Shown here in pieces: positions 51,560 through 61,767 of a stretch of DNA of 64,000 nucleotides. The notes beneath the pieces were generated by a model, which saw only the letters and a list, made by a program, of their open reading frames with translations, was not told the DNA's origin and ran no database searches. The DNA is taken from contig NZ_CP045643.1 in the NCBI RefSeq assembly GCF_009498275.1, positions 1,364,001 to 1,428,000 of the forward strand. The letters are read 5' to 3'. The stretch's first letter is position 1. Each line of letters starts with the position of its first letter. Source of the DNA: Streptomyces fagopyri. GTDB lineage: Bacteria; Actinomycetota; Actinomycetes; Streptomycetales; Streptomycetaceae. The translations under genes were made by a program, and so were the position numbers.

Positions 51560-54279
51560 ACCGGGTCTTCCTGCCCGGCGGGCTCCTGGGCCGGTTCCCC
51601 GAGGTTCGCCGGCAGCGCCTGTTCGGCCCAGATCACCTTTCCCTGGGGGGTGTACCGGGTGCCCCAGCGCTCGGTCACCTGCGACACCAGGAACAGACCG
51701 CGGCCGCCCTCGTCCATCGTCGCCGCGTACCGCAGGTGCGGAGAGGTGCTGCTGCCGTCGGCCACCTCGCAGATCAGCGTACGGTCGTGGATCAGCCGTA
51801 CGTGGATCGGCTCGGAGCCGTAGCGGATGGCGTTGGTGATGAGTTCGCTCAGCACCAGCTCCATCCCGAAGCCCAGCTCGGACAGGCCCCACTCGTCGAG
51901 CTTCTGCGACAGGGCGTCCCGCATTCCGGCGACGGCGGCCGGGTCGAGCGGCACGTCCCAGTCGGCGATCCGGTCGCGCGGCAGACCCCGGGTGCGGGCG
52001 ATGAGCAGGGCCACGTCGTCCTTGGGACGCCCGGGCAGCAGCTCCTCCAGCACGGCCCCGCAGCTCTCCTCGGGCGTCCGGTCGGGATGACCCGCGAGGG
52101 CGGCGCCGAGCAGGTCCATCCCCACGTCCAGATCGCGCCGGCGGTCCTCGATGAGACCGTCGGTGTACAGGACCAGCTGGGTTCCCTCCGCGAGCTCCAG
52201 CTCGGTGGTCAGGAAGGGCATGCCGCCGAGACCGAGAGGGGGGCCGGCGGGCAGGTCCGGGAAGGTGACGGTCCCGTCGGGGTGAACGAGCGCGGGGGCC
52301 AGGTGACCCGCGCTCGCCATGACACAGCGCCGCGTCACCGGGTCGTAGATCGCGTAGAGGCAGGTGGCGCCCACGACCCCCACGGCGCTCTCCGTACCCG
52401 CCTCGTCCTGGTCGATGAGGCCGACCAGGTCGTCCACATGGCTCAGCAGCTCGTCGGGGGGCAGATCGAGGGTGGAGAAGTTGTGCACCGCGGTCCGCAG
52501 CCGCCCCATCGTGGCGGCCGCGTGCAGACCGTGACCGACGACGTCACCGACGGCCAGCGCCACCCGGCTCCCCGGCAGCGGAATCACGTCGAACCAGTCT
52601 CCGCTGACGCCCGACTGGGCGGGGAGATAGCGGTAGCCGACTTCCAGCGCGCTCAGCTCGGGCAGGGCCCGCGGCAGCAGACTGCGCTGGAGGGTGACCG
52701 CCAGGGCGTGTTCGCGGGTGTAGCGGCGGGCGTTGTCGATGCTGACCGCGGCCCTGGCCACCAGCTCCTCCGCGAGGGACAGCTCCTCGTCGTCGAAGGG
52801 CTCGTGCTGCTCGCAGCGCCAGAAGTTGGCCATGCCCAGCACGACGCCGCGGGCCTGGATCGGAGCCGCGATGAGGGAGTGGATGCCGTAGTCCATGATC
52901 CGCCTGGTGCGCGCCGGGTCCTGCGCGTGCCAGCCCGTGGCGGTGGACAGATCGGTCACCAGCTCGGAGTGGCCGGTGCCGTAGCCGCGCGCCTGGGGTG
53001 TGGAGGGCACGAAGTCGATCAGCCGGCCCTTCTCGTAGAGCGGGTGGTCCTTGCGGATCCCGCACACGGCCGTGCGCCGCATGCCGGTGGCCGTGAGGGC
53101 GGGCTCCTCGCCGCGCAGCACCGCGTCGGCCAGGTCCACGGTGACGAAGTCGGCGAAGCGGGGCACCGCGACCCTCGCCAGTTCGTCGGCCGTGCGCAGC
53201 ACGTCCAGGGTGGTGCCGATGCGGACTCCCGCGTCGTACAGGAGCTTGAGCCGCTCACGCGCGGTCTCCGCCCTGCCGGTCACCGCCTGGAGTTCGGTCG
53301 AGTCCCGCAGCGTCACCACCGTGCCCTTGGGGCCACCGCCGCGGTCCGTGGGACGCTGGTTGACCGCCAGCAGTCGGTCCCCCGCGAAGTGCACCTCGTC
53401 GGTGGCCAGGCGTCCCGAGACGAGCAGTTCGACCGTCTCCTCGTCGAGGCTCGACAGCTCCGACACGAACTGTCCCTCGGCGTCCGAGGGCAGCGCCAGC
53501 AGCCGTCTGGCCTCGTCGTTCGCCAGCAGCAGCCGCCCGTCGCCGCCGATGATCAGCACACCCTCACGCACGGAGTGCAGCACCGTGTCGTGGTGGTCGT
53601 ACATGCGGGTCATCTCCGCCGGGGCCAGGCTGTGGGTCTGCCGTCGCAGCCGTCTGCCCACCAGCGCCGTGCCGCCGGTGGCCACGAGGAGCGCGCCTGC
53701 CCCGGCGCCCAGGATGATCGGCAGTTGCCGGGCCACCTGGTTGCTCACGTTCTTGACCTTCATCCCGGCGGAGACGAGACCGACCACCTTGTCGTCGTCG
53801 TTCTTGACCGGAACGGTGGCCTGCACCTCACGGCCGAGCGGGCCGTTGACGCTCTCCGTGTAGATCTTCCCGGCCAGCGAGGGCGCGATGTTGCCCACGA
53901 ACCGCTTCCCGATCAGGCTGGGCAAGGGGTGGGTGTAGCGGATCCCCTTGGTGTTCAGGACCACGATGAAGTCGACACCGGCCGCCTTGCGCGCGGCTTC
54001 GGTGAGCGGCTGGAGGATCTTGCTCGGCTGGGGGCTGTCGAGCGCCGCCACGACACCGGGAGAGTGCGCGAAGGTCTCCGCGACCGCCAGGGATCGCCGT
54101 CTGGCCTCGGCGTCGGTGTCGCGCTTCGACTGCAGGGCGAGTCCGAGGACGCCGAAGGCCACGAGCAGCACGACCAGTGCCACCTGGAGAACCAACACCT
54201 GCCCGGCTACGCTGCGCGGGCTCTTGCTGACCAGTGGCCTGAGCGAAAACCGTCCAAATCCGGCGAAACGATTCGCCAT
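51556..54279 (-). CDS. Membrane sensor phosphatase with Cache, PAS, GAF, SpoIIE and HATPase
   Basis: The 907-residue protein starts MANRFAGFGRFSLRPLVSKS behind AAAGG. A first membrane helix (VALVVLLVAFGVLGLAL, about 33-49), an extracellular Cache-like sensor (about 50-185; VDFIVVLNTKGIRYTHPLP) and a second helix (QLPIILGAGAGALLVATGG, about 185-203) are followed by PAS (about 230-335), GAF (about 345-510), PP2C (about 530-765; GDWFDVIPLPGSRVALAVGD, AGHLAPALV) and HATPase_c (about 785-895; LVLSELITNAIRYGSEPI). The Cache part resembles the DcuS/CitA sensors that bind carboxylates. The last two domains are near copies of those in the protein at 47328, so the pair arose by duplication with different sensor ends. 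Confidence 0.9.
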   Translation of the reverse strand: MANRFAGFGRFSLRPLVSKSPRSVAGQVLVLQVALVVLLVAFGVLGLALQSKRDTDAEARRRSLAVAETFAHSPGVVAALDSPQPSKILQPLTEAARKAAGVDFIVVLNTKGIRYTHPLPSLIGKRFVGNIAPSLAGKIYTESVNGPLGREVQATVPVKNDDDKVVGLVSAGMKVKNVSNQVARQLPIILGAGAGALLVATGGTALVGRRLRRQTHSLAPAEMTRMYDHHDTVLHSVREGVLIIGGDGRLLLANDEARRLLALPSDAEGQFVSELSSLDEETVELLVSGRLATDEVHFAGDRLLAVNQRPTDRGGGPKGTVVTLRDSTELQAVTGRAETARERLKLLYDAGVRIGTTLDVLRTADELARVAVPRFADFVTVDLADAVLRGEEPALTATGMRRTAVCGIRKDHPLYEKGRLIDFVPSTPQARGYGTGHSELVTDLSTATGWHAQDPARTRRIMDYGIHSLIAAPIQARGVVLGMANFWRCEQHEPFDDEELSLAEELVARAAVSIDNARRYTREHALAVTLQRSLLPRALPELSALEVGYRYLPAQSGVSGDWFDVIPLPGSRVALAVGDVVGHGLHAAATMGRLRTAVHNFSTLDLPPDELLSHVDDLVGLIDQDEAGTESAVGVVGATCLYAIYDPVTRRCVMASAGHLAPALVHPDGTVTFPDLPAGPPLGLGGMPFLTTELELAEGTQLVLYTDGLIEDRRRDLDVGMDLLGAALAGHPDRTPEESCGAVLEELLPGRPKDDVALLIARTRGLPRDRIADWDVPLDPAAVAGMRDALSQKLDEWGLSELGFGMELVLSELITNAIRYGSEPIHVRLIHDRTLICEVADGSSTSPHLRYAATMDEGGRGLFLVSQVTERWGTRYTPQGKVIWAEQALPANLGEPAQEPAGQEDPV

Positions 54280-54647
54280 GTGACCTTTCTAGCACTGGTG
54301 ATCCCGGGCGGCCATGGGCCACCCACGGGGCGGCTCCGCCCGACCCGGCACTTCACCCCTCCGGCTCACCTCCCGGCCGGCCGCCCGCCGCAGGCCCCGG
54401 TGTCCGAGGGGCGCCACCCGCTCCACGGCGAGCCCCGGCACACGGCGGTCGCGACGGCGCACGGCACCACGGCGCGGACGCACGGCAACACGGCGCCACG
54501 GCGCCACGGCGCCACGGCACGAAGGATCGCGGGGCCGGCTGTTCATCCGCGAGCTCGCCGCCGTTCCACGGACGAGCGGACCCTTTGGTCCACCGCGGCC
54601 ACCCTCACGCCTCACGCCCGACGCCCGACGCCCGACGCCTCACGCCC

Positions 54648-54696
54648 GGCACCCGGCACCCGGCACCCGGCACCCGGCACCCGGCACCCGGCACCC
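54648..54696. repeat. 7-base tandem repeat GGCACCC, seven units
   Basis: Seven perfect units of GGCACCC occupy 54648-54696, preceded by a looser array of GCCCGAC units (about 54615-54640) and by ACGGCGCC triplet-like repeats near 54490-54520. All lie in the divergent gap (54280-55073), which holds no supported gene. The promoter region for the downstream gene (TTGTCA...TAGTGC around 54745-54770) follows. Confidence 0.85.
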
Positions 54697-55073
54697 GGAT
54701 AGTCCATGCGAGCGGATGATATGAGGAGGTAAGCCACTCTTGTCACTTCTTGGTGTCATAGTGCGGCCATGAAGATCGCGACCGCCGCCGGCCACGTCCC
54801 ACGCGGGACCGTGAGCCATGTGCGTCCGTGGACCGGCGGCCGTGTCCAGCGGCCGACGACCGCGCCGGCCCACCGGCCGGCGCCCCCACCGATCCACCGG
54901 CCCGGTGCCACCCCCGTCAGCCGACCGGTGGGCACCCGCGCCTGCCCGTGTACGCCCGCGGCCACACGCCCGCGCCCGGCCGCCGCGTGTCCACGCCCGC
55001 CCGCGTCCCCCGACCCGGCGCACGCCGCGTGCGCGCCGGTCCGTGCGTGCGGCGACACCGGCCGGTCCCTCCG

Positions 55074-56675
55074 GTGAACGCGCCGCTCACACCACCCCCG
55101 CGGGAGGTGGAACCGCCGGCACGCGCCCACCGGGACCCCCGCTCCCGCCGTACGGTCGTCGCCCTCACCCTCACCGGTGCCGTCGGCATCGCCGCCGCGG
55201 TCTGTCTGGCCGGCGTCCTCCCCTCCCGGGACCACCCCACCTCCGCCGGACCCGGCACCCACGCCCCCGGCCCCTCGCCCGCGCCCCCCGCCTCGCCCGG
55301 TACCGTCCCCTCCCCCGGCGCCCCGGGCATCGGCGACCCGCTCATGCCGCTCGACGGCAACGGCGGCTACACGGTCCGGCGCTACACCCTCGACTTCGAC
55401 TGGACGGCCCCCAGAACACCGTTCGCCGCGAGCACCACCATCGACGCCACCGCCACGCAGGCCCTCTCCCGCTTCGACCTCGATTTCGCGGGCAACGCGC
55501 TGCGCGAGGTCACCGTCGACGGCACGCCGGCGCGCGCCGTGCGCGACGGTGACGAACTCGTCGTCACACCGGCGCGGCCCATCCCGCACGGCGGCGCCTT
55601 CACCGTACGGGTCGACTACACCGCCGATCCGACCCTGCAACGGCACCGTGGCGACGCCATCGCGGAGTACGGCTGGGTGCCGACACCCGACGGCACCGTG
55701 CTCTACCCGCAGCCCGACGGCGCCAAGATGATCTTCCCGGTGAACGACCACCCGAGCCTGCGAGCGCCGGTCACCTTCCATATCACCACCCCACCGGGCC
55801 TCGGCGCGGTGGCCAACGGCAAGCTCGTCGAGCGCGTCCGGCGACCCGACGGACACGTCCGCTGGACGTACGACTCCGAGCATCCGGTCGCGGCCCAGCT
55901 GATCCAGATGGCGATCGGGAAGTTCGCGTTCGTCGCGGGCACGGGCCCGCACGGGCTGCCCCTCCAGGACGTGGTCCCGGACGGCCTGGTCCCCGGCACC
56001 AAGGCGTACCGCGCGCTCACGTCCGAGCACCTGACCTGGCTGGAACGGCGGCTCGGCCCGTACCCCTTCCGCCGCTACGGCGTCCTGGTCGCGGACACCG
56101 ACCTGCCGGTGGCCCTGGAGACGCAGTCCCTGTCCGTGCTGCCGAGAGCCGACCTGCTGGGCGACCGGATCGACGCCGAGCGCAACCTCGTCCACGAGCT
56201 GGTCCACCAGTGGACCGGCGACAGCGTCGCCGTCCGGCGGTGGTCCGACCTGTGGCTGAGTGAGGGTCACGCCCGCTTCTACGAACGCCTGTACTCCGGC
56301 ACCCATGGCGGGGACGGCTTCGAGAGCGCGATGCGGACGGCGTACGAACGGCACGACCAGTGGCGTCATGACGACGGGGCGCCCGCCGAACCCTCGTCGG
56401 ACGCACATCTGTTCAAGCAGATGCGGTACGACGGTTCGGCACTCGTCCTCTACGCCCTGCGGGAGAAGGTCGGTGAACAAACCTTCGACCGGATCGAACG
56501 GTCCTGGGTGACGACGTATCAGGGGCGCGCCGTCGGCACCCAGGACTTCGTCGCGCTCGCGTCAGGGGTCGCCGGCCAGGACCTGAGCGCTTTCCTGACC
56601 CCGTGGCTGTACGGGGCACGCACGCCGCCCATGCCGGGCCACCCCGACTGGCGCCCGGACCCGGTCCAGGACTGA
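55074..56675 (+). CDS. M1-family zinc metallopeptidase, membrane-anchored or secreted
   Basis: The 533-residue protein from the GTG at 55074 has a hydrophobic N-terminus (VVALTLTGAVGIAAAVCLAG) that acts as a signal or anchor, then a Pro/Ser linker. The N-terminal beta domain (DGNGGYTVRRYTLDFDW onward) and catalytic domain match M1 aminopeptidases. ALETQ near 350 stands in for the GxMEN substrate motif. The zinc motif HELVHQW near 373-379 has its third ligand Glu near 396 in WLSEGHARF, giving the required HEXXH-x18-E. A short frame upstream (54769-55077) overlaps the start but does not look like a real gene. The likely role is trimming exported peptides. Confidence 0.9.
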   Translation: MNAPLTPPPREVEPPARAHRDPRSRRTVVALTLTGAVGIAAAVCLAGVLPSRDHPTSAGPGTHAPGPSPAPPASPGTVPSPGAPGIGDPLMPLDGNGGYTVRRYTLDFDWTAPRTPFAASTTIDATATQALSRFDLDFAGNALREVTVDGTPARAVRDGDELVVTPARPIPHGGAFTVRVDYTADPTLQRHRGDAIAEYGWVPTPDGTVLYPQPDGAKMIFPVNDHPSLRAPVTFHITTPPGLGAVANGKLVERVRRPDGHVRWTYDSEHPVAAQLIQMAIGKFAFVAGTGPHGLPLQDVVPDGLVPGTKAYRALTSEHLTWLERRLGPYPFRRYGVLVADTDLPVALETQSLSVLPRADLLGDRIDAERNLVHELVHQWTGDSVAVRRWSDLWLSEGHARFYERLYSGTHGGDGFESAMRTAYERHDQWRHDDGAPAEPSSDAHLFKQMRYDGSALVLYALREKVGEQTFDRIERSWVTTYQGRAVGTQDFVALASGVAGQDLSAFLTPWLYGARTPPMPGHPDWRPDPVQD

Positions 56676-56690
56676 GCCGGCGGTCCGTCC

Positions 56691-56754
56691 GTCGACCCGT
56701 CAGCCCGTCGACCCGTCAGCTCGTCAGCCCGTCGACCCGTCAGCCCGTCGACCC
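56691..56754. repeat. 8-base tandem repeat CGTCGACC/CGTCAGCC, eight units
   Basis: Eight units of an 8-base repeat, alternating CGTCGACC and CGTCAGCC with one CGTCAGCT variant, begin 16 bases after the M1 peptidase stop. It lies in the gap between two rightward genes; no gene is present there apart from the start of the amidase gene at 57089. Confidence 0.85.
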
Positions 56755-57088
56755 GTCAATTCGCCAGCCTGCCGACCCCTTCGATCACTTCGATCCGTCA
56801 GCCATTCAGCCATTCGGCCCGCCATAACAGTCCGTCACCTCACCCGTCATGCCGTGCCGTCGTACCCCCCGTTCCCCTCGCCCGCGCGCGAGCGGAGGGG
56901 GTCTCTTGCTGACCATCCATCAGATCGAACGGATCTGCCGCCGACCGGGTGGCCTCTGCCGTGCCGCTGGTCCACACCGGTGACGCTCGCCGCGCCGTCG
57001 CGTGTCGGGCACGGAAACGTACAGGGGGTGGTGCACGAGGCAACTCCTTGTCCTGGCCGCGCCGAGCATGGTTGGAGATCCCCCCGCG

Positions 57089-59050
57089 ATGAACAGACGT
57101 GCCGCCCGCCGAATCCCCAGCGCCGGACGAGGGCGCCGCCGGACCGTCCGCATGACCGCGTCCGCCGCTCTCCTGGTGCCGCTGCTGACCGGTGCCCCGG
57201 CCTGCGCCGGCCCGGCGTCCGACCGGAAGCTGCAGAACGTCTTCACTGATGCCGCGGACGAGTACCACGTGCCGCGGAGCGTGCTCATGGGCGTCTCGTA
57301 CCTGCAGTCGCGGTGGGACTCCCGGCCGGGCACCCCGAGTGTCGCCGGCGGCTACGGTCCGATGCATCTGGTGGACACCCGACGGGCCGGTTCGCCCGCG
57401 ATCGCGGCGGGGCCGTCCGGCGCCCCCGCGCGGAACACCCCGGGCAGCCGCTCCGAGCAGCCGGCGGACCTGCGCCGCGCCGCCCTCCTGATCGGGGCCC
57501 CGGCGGGGCAGCTGCGGACGGACACCGCCGCCAACGTGCGCGGCGGCGCGGCGCTCCTGGCCGCGGCGCAGCGACAGCTCGGCAAGCCGCTCAGCGCCGA
57601 CCCGCAGGAGTGGTGGGACGCGGTGGCGCGCTTCTCGGGCACGAGTGACGCCGCGTCGGCCGCGACGTACGCGAACGACGTCTTCTCGCTGATCCGCCAG
57701 GGCGCGCACCGCACCACCGACGCCGGTGAGCAGGTCACCCTTCCCGCCAGCCCGCGCGTGCGCCTCCGCGGCACCGACACGCAGAAGGCGCACCGTCCGA
57801 AGGAGGTCGAATGCCCGCCGGAGCTGGCCTGCGACTGGCTGGGCGCACCGTACGTGCGGACGGACGACGGCAGTTACGGCAACCACGACCTGGCCGACCG
57901 GCCCCGGGACCAGAAGATCGACTACATCGTCATCCACGACACGGAGGCCTACCTGCCGTCGATGCTGCGGACCGTGCAGAATCCGAAGGAGCCGTCGTGG
58001 CACTACTCGATCCGCTCCAGCAACGGCAGTGTGATCCAGCACGTCAGGGTCAGGGACATGGCCTGGCACTCCGGCAACCAGATGGTGAACGCCCGTTCGA
58101 TCGGCATCGAGCACGAGGGATTCCTCAAACAGCCCGACACCTGGTACACGGAACAGATGTACCGGACCTCGGCCCGTCTGGTGCGCTACCTGGCGAAGAA
58201 GTACGACATCCCGCTCGACCGGCAGCACATCCTCGGCCATGACAACGTACCGGCTCCGACCGCCTCCTCCATTCCCGGCATGCACGACGACCCGGGACCC
58301 TTCTGGGACTGGCGGCACTATTTCGACCTCCTCGGCGCACCCCTGCGTGCCACCGCCGCGGCCGACAGCGACATGGTGACCGTGCTGCCGGACTACGCCA
58401 CCCACAAGCCGGAGTTCACGGGCTGCGCGAAGGTCGGCGTGCCGTGTGCGCCGCACGGCTCCAGCGCGGTGCGCCTCCGCACCGAGCCGGACGAGAACGC
58501 CCCGCTCGTCCAGGACCCGGGCCGGCATCCGGGAGGCGAGGCCTCCACGGAGGACGTCGACGACCTGGGGGCGCGGGTCTCGGCGGGCCAGACCTTCGCG
58601 GTCGCCGGGCGCGAGGGCGTCTGGACGGCGATCTGGTACCAGGGGCAGCGGGCGTGGTTCAGGAACTCGCGGAACCACCCCACCGCCGTCGGCGCGAGCG
58701 GCCGGATGGTGACTCCCAAGGCGGGCCTGGACGAGGTCCCGGTCTACGGACGTGCTCTCCCGGAGAAGGACGCCTACCCGGACGGCGTGCCGGAGCAGCC
58801 CGAGTCGCCGCTGCCGTACCACTTCCTCGCGGGGCAGCGGTACGCGACGCAGGCCCGCCTCGTCGGGTCCCACATCGACAGGTCGGAGTTCCGTGCCGCG
58901 CCGAGCCCGGTCGTGAGGGGCCACGAGGAGTGGTACGAGATCCAGCTCGGCCACCGGATCGCCTTCGTCCGGGCGAGCGACGTGGACGTGGTCGAGTCTC
59001 AGGGGTCCGGATCCCCGGCGGGAAACGCGGCGCCCCCACGCCGCCAGTGA
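57089..59050 (+). CDS. Secreted N-acetylmuramoyl-L-alanine amidase
   Basis: The 653-residue protein has a signal peptide (RRRTVRMTASAALLVPLLTG, cleaved after ACA near 43). An N-terminal domain resembles the lysozyme/transglycosylase fold: ADEYHVPRSVLMGVSYLQSR then GGYGPMHLVD. The catalytic Glu position reads Gln in SYLQSRW, so this part is probably a binding module. The Amidase_2 domain begins near 279 with YIVIHDTEAYLPSML (zinc His) and continues to HILGHDNVPAP near 380 (second His). The C-terminus has SH3-like repeats (VRLRTEPDENAPLVQ; GLDEVPVYGRALPEK). It probably acts on peptidoglycan during growth or sporulation. The start ATG lies 12 bases after GGAG, which is rather far. Confidence 0.85.
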   Translation: MNRRAARRIPSAGRGRRRTVRMTASAALLVPLLTGAPACAGPASDRKLQNVFTDAADEYHVPRSVLMGVSYLQSRWDSRPGTPSVAGGYGPMHLVDTRRAGSPAIAAGPSGAPARNTPGSRSEQPADLRRAALLIGAPAGQLRTDTAANVRGGAALLAAAQRQLGKPLSADPQEWWDAVARFSGTSDAASAATYANDVFSLIRQGAHRTTDAGEQVTLPASPRVRLRGTDTQKAHRPKEVECPPELACDWLGAPYVRTDDGSYGNHDLADRPRDQKIDYIVIHDTEAYLPSMLRTVQNPKEPSWHYSIRSSNGSVIQHVRVRDMAWHSGNQMVNARSIGIEHEGFLKQPDTWYTEQMYRTSARLVRYLAKKYDIPLDRQHILGHDNVPAPTASSIPGMHDDPGPFWDWRHYFDLLGAPLRATAAADSDMVTVLPDYATHKPEFTGCAKVGVPCAPHGSSAVRLRTEPDENAPLVQDPGRHPGGEASTEDVDDLGARVSAGQTFAVAGREGVWTAIWYQGQRAWFRNSRNHPTAVGASGRMVTPKAGLDEVPVYGRALPEKDAYPDGVPEQPESPLPYHFLAGQRYATQARLVGSHIDRSEFRAAPSPVVRGHEEWYEIQLGHRIAFVRASDVDVVESQGSGSPAGNAAPPRRQ

Positions 59051-59145
59051 ACGGAACGGGCGGGGGTCCGCCTCTCCGGTGACCGTCGCGGCGCCAGGAC
59101 ATCACGGCTCCATGGCGCCACAGCTCCACGGCTCCATGGCGCCAC

Positions 59146-59251
59146 GGCTGACGGCTGACGGCTGACGGCTGACGGCTGACGGCTGACGGCGCCACGGCTG
59201 ACGGCTGACGGCTGACGGCTGACGGCTGACGGCTGACGGCTGACGGCTGAC
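59146..59251. repeat. 7-base tandem repeat GGCTGAC, 6 + 8 units
   Basis: Two perfect arrays of GGCTGAC, six units at 59146-59187 and eight units at 59196-59251, are separated by GGCGCCAC. Flanks carry GCTGCATG and GGCTCCAT repeats. It lies between the amidase and the transporter genes, converging on the region, with no supported gene. Confidence 0.9.
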
Positions 59252-59372
59252 GGCGCCACGGCTGCATGGCTGCATGGCTGCATGGCGCGACGGCTCATGG
59301 CGTCGGATCCACCGCGTCTCGGATCTACGGCGCCCCACACTCATCGCGTCACAGACTCATGGATCCGTGGCT

Positions 59373-61466
59373 TCATGGCTTCACCGTGAGAGAAGCCTCG
59401 ATGCGGCGGAGTTGATGGTCCATCGCCGTCAGCCACACTTCGAGATCCACGAGGGTGGGCAGCCCCGGATGGTGCCGGGGCAGCGGTGGAGCGCAGGGAC
59501 GCCGGCCGGGTCCGGGACGCTTCTCCGTGGTGAAGTGCAGGGCGATGCGGTCCACGTCGGTCGTCAGCTCGGCCGCCGTTCGGCGCGCCCACGCGCACGC
59601 GTCCGGCGGCACATCGGCCCGCGGTACCTCGAAACAGGGAAGCCGCTGGGCGCCCAGCACGGTGTGGTACGCCACCACGAGCACCCCGTGCCAGTCGGCC
59701 TGCACCTCCTCCCAGGCGGCGGGCGGCTCACTGTGGAACTGCGCGTACGCCGCCTCCGCCAGCCGCAGGTGATGCAGGGTGCGCCAGGTCGAGGGCGCGC
59801 AGGGGTCGGCCCCCGGCGCATCGAGCAGCGCCTCGACCGTGGCGGGTACCAGCGCCCCGCAGGAGCGCAGCAGACTCGCCATGGTCCGGCGGACCTCCTT
59901 CCGTGCCCCCGCCGGCCAGGCCAGCAGCCCGCACAGCAGGCCGATGACGCTGCCGGTGACGACATCGACGAGGCGTGCCTCCGACAGCCGCCAGGTGGTC
60001 GGGGTGATCTGGGCGAAGGCGAGGGAGACGACCAGGGTGAACAGCCCCTGCGCGTAGGCGACTCCGAGCCGCGGGCCCAGGGCGAAGGCGATGAACATGC
60101 CCGGTACGAGGAGGACGGCGCAGGCGTCCAGGTGCCGTCCGACGGCGATGAGCAGGGCACCCGCCACGACGGCTCCCACCAGATTGCCCGCCACCGCCTC
60201 GCGCACCGCGCGCCAGGTCGCGCCGACCGTGGTGCGCGCGAGGGTGAGGACCGTCAGCAGGACCCAGAATCCGTGGGCGAGGTCGAGGGTGCCGGCGACG
60301 AGCCGGGCCACGGCGAGTCCGCACGCGACTCGTACGGCGTTCTGGAACCACACCGAGCGGTGCGTCGCGTTGCCCGCGATCCGGCGGGCCCACAACCGCG
60401 CCGTTGACAGATCCACGTACCAGAAGAGTTCACGGGGTGCGAGCGGTGCGCCGCGGTGTCCGGCGGCGGCGACGCCCACGGCGGCCACCGCGATCCACGC
60501 CGACTCCGCGAGTGTCAGCACCGCGGCCTGCCGCCGCAGCACACGGCTGTCCACGCCCCGCTCCCCGGGGTCGGCCGCGCGACGGATCCGGTCCGCCTGG
60601 AAGTCCTGGATCTCCTTCCGCAGCGGTTCGGCCGACGGCGGCGGCCGGCCGGCCCGCAGGGCCGCGGCCGTGTCGGCGCACGTGCCCGCGACACGGGCCC
60701 GCAGCGCCGCGGACGTCCGGTCCGTGCCCGGCGGCACTCCCTCGGACGCGCTCAGCTCGGACTGCGAGGCCAGTTGGTCCAGGACGCGGCGGGCCGCGCC
60801 GCCCGCCTGTCCCAGCGCCCGGTCACCGCGGCCCGGGCCGGCGGGGCGCTCACCGGGCGCGACCCGCGACAGCCTCATCCCCTGGCTGAGTTCACGCAGC
60901 CTCGCGACGGGGACGCGGTCCGGATCGGCCGTCGCGATCGCGCCCGTCTCCAGCGCGTCGGCGAGCAGGGCGCGAAAGCTCCTGGCCGGCGGACCCCGTA
61001 GAAGGTACGCCTGACACAGTGCGAGGAGGACGACGCCCACGCCGGCTCCCGTCAGCCGGCCGGCCAGCGTCTGCGGAGCGTAGGGCGGGAAGCAGGCCAG
61101 GATGTAGAGGAGTTGCAGTCCGGGCGCGGGTCCCGCCGCGCGAGGTCCGGCCACCACGCTGAAACCCAGCAGGAATCCGACGACCAGCATGCCCGCCACG
61201 GCGGCCGCCGTGGACTGCGCCAGTGCCGTGCCCAGAGCGACGAGTGCCAGTCCGAACGGCAGGGTCCGCAGCGTGATCCACGCCTGGCGCCGGCCGGTCC
61301 CGGGAATGCTGGACAGCAGGCCGAGCGCGATGGGTGTGAACAGCGCGTACAGCGCCGCCACGGGTTGGTGGAGACCGTAGAGGAACGCGTAGAAGCCGAC
61401 GCTCGCCGAGCAGGTGACCTGTACGGACCGCCGTACGACCGCGGAACCGGCGGCCCCGGCCCTCAT
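59373..61466 (-). CDS. FUSC-family inner-membrane transporter
   Basis: This is a 697-residue membrane protein of the fusaric-acid-resistance (FUSC/aromatic-acid exporter) type, probably exporting small aromatics. It has two membrane halves: the N-terminal (GFYAFLYGLHQPVAALYALF; LGLLSSIPGTGRRQAWITL; LVALGTALAQSTAAAVAGML) and, after a roughly 230-residue cytoplasmic helical region, the C-terminal (SVWFQNAVRVACGLAVARLV; GFWVLLTVLTLARTTVGATW; LGPRLGVAYAQGLFTLVVSL). The last 170 residues are soluble. The start was placed at the ATG MRAGAAGSAVVRRS; there is no clear ribosome-binding site, and an upstream ATG at 61568 in repeats is less likely. Neighbours give no substrate hint. Confidence 0.85.
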   Translation of the reverse strand: MRAGAAGSAVVRRSVQVTCSASVGFYAFLYGLHQPVAALYALFTPIALGLLSSIPGTGRRQAWITLRTLPFGLALVALGTALAQSTAAAVAGMLVVGFLLGFSVVAGPRAAGPAPGLQLLYILACFPPYAPQTLAGRLTGAGVGVVLLALCQAYLLRGPPARSFRALLADALETGAIATADPDRVPVARLRELSQGMRLSRVAPGERPAGPGRGDRALGQAGGAARRVLDQLASQSELSASEGVPPGTDRTSAALRARVAGTCADTAAALRAGRPPPSAEPLRKEIQDFQADRIRRAADPGERGVDSRVLRRQAAVLTLAESAWIAVAAVGVAAAGHRGAPLAPRELFWYVDLSTARLWARRIAGNATHRSVWFQNAVRVACGLAVARLVAGTLDLAHGFWVLLTVLTLARTTVGATWRAVREAVAGNLVGAVVAGALLIAVGRHLDACAVLLVPGMFIAFALGPRLGVAYAQGLFTLVVSLAFAQITPTTWRLSEARLVDVVTGSVIGLLCGLLAWPAGARKEVRRTMASLLRSCGALVPATVEALLDAPGADPCAPSTWRTLHHLRLAEAAYAQFHSEPPAAWEEVQADWHGVLVVAYHTVLGAQRLPCFEVPRADVPPDACAWARRTAAELTTDVDRIALHFTTEKRPGPGRRPCAPPLPRHHPGLPTLVDLEVWLTAMDHQLRRIEASLTVKP

Positions 61467-61767
61467 ACCCGCTCGCCGCCCGCACCGGCCCGCGCGGCCC
61501 GGTCCGCCCGGGACGGGGATGGCGGCGCGCTCCTGCGGCTCCTGCGGCTCATGGGGCACATGGGGCACATGGGGCTCATGGGGACGGTCCTCTCGGCAGG
61601 CGCCGTGGCGGCTCGGCGGCCGGGCCTCTGCTCATTTTCGACCCGGCGGTGGCCCCGCGCACGTGGTGGCGGTCGTCGCCGGATGCAGGGCGACGGGGGG
61701 ACTCGTAGCCTGAAGCCGTGCGGTCACGGGCCTCGGGGCGTCCGACGGCGGGGCAACGGGAGTCGCC

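Noticed and set aside
54769..55077. 103-codon frame directly before the M1 peptidase, overlapping its start by GTGA
   Set aside because: The overlap looked like coupling, but the product is His/Pro/Arg-rich without any feature; kept only as a remote possibility.
59274..60407. Long plus-strand frame opposite the FUSC gene
   Set aside because: It is the reverse of a well-supported membrane-protein gene and has no independent signal.
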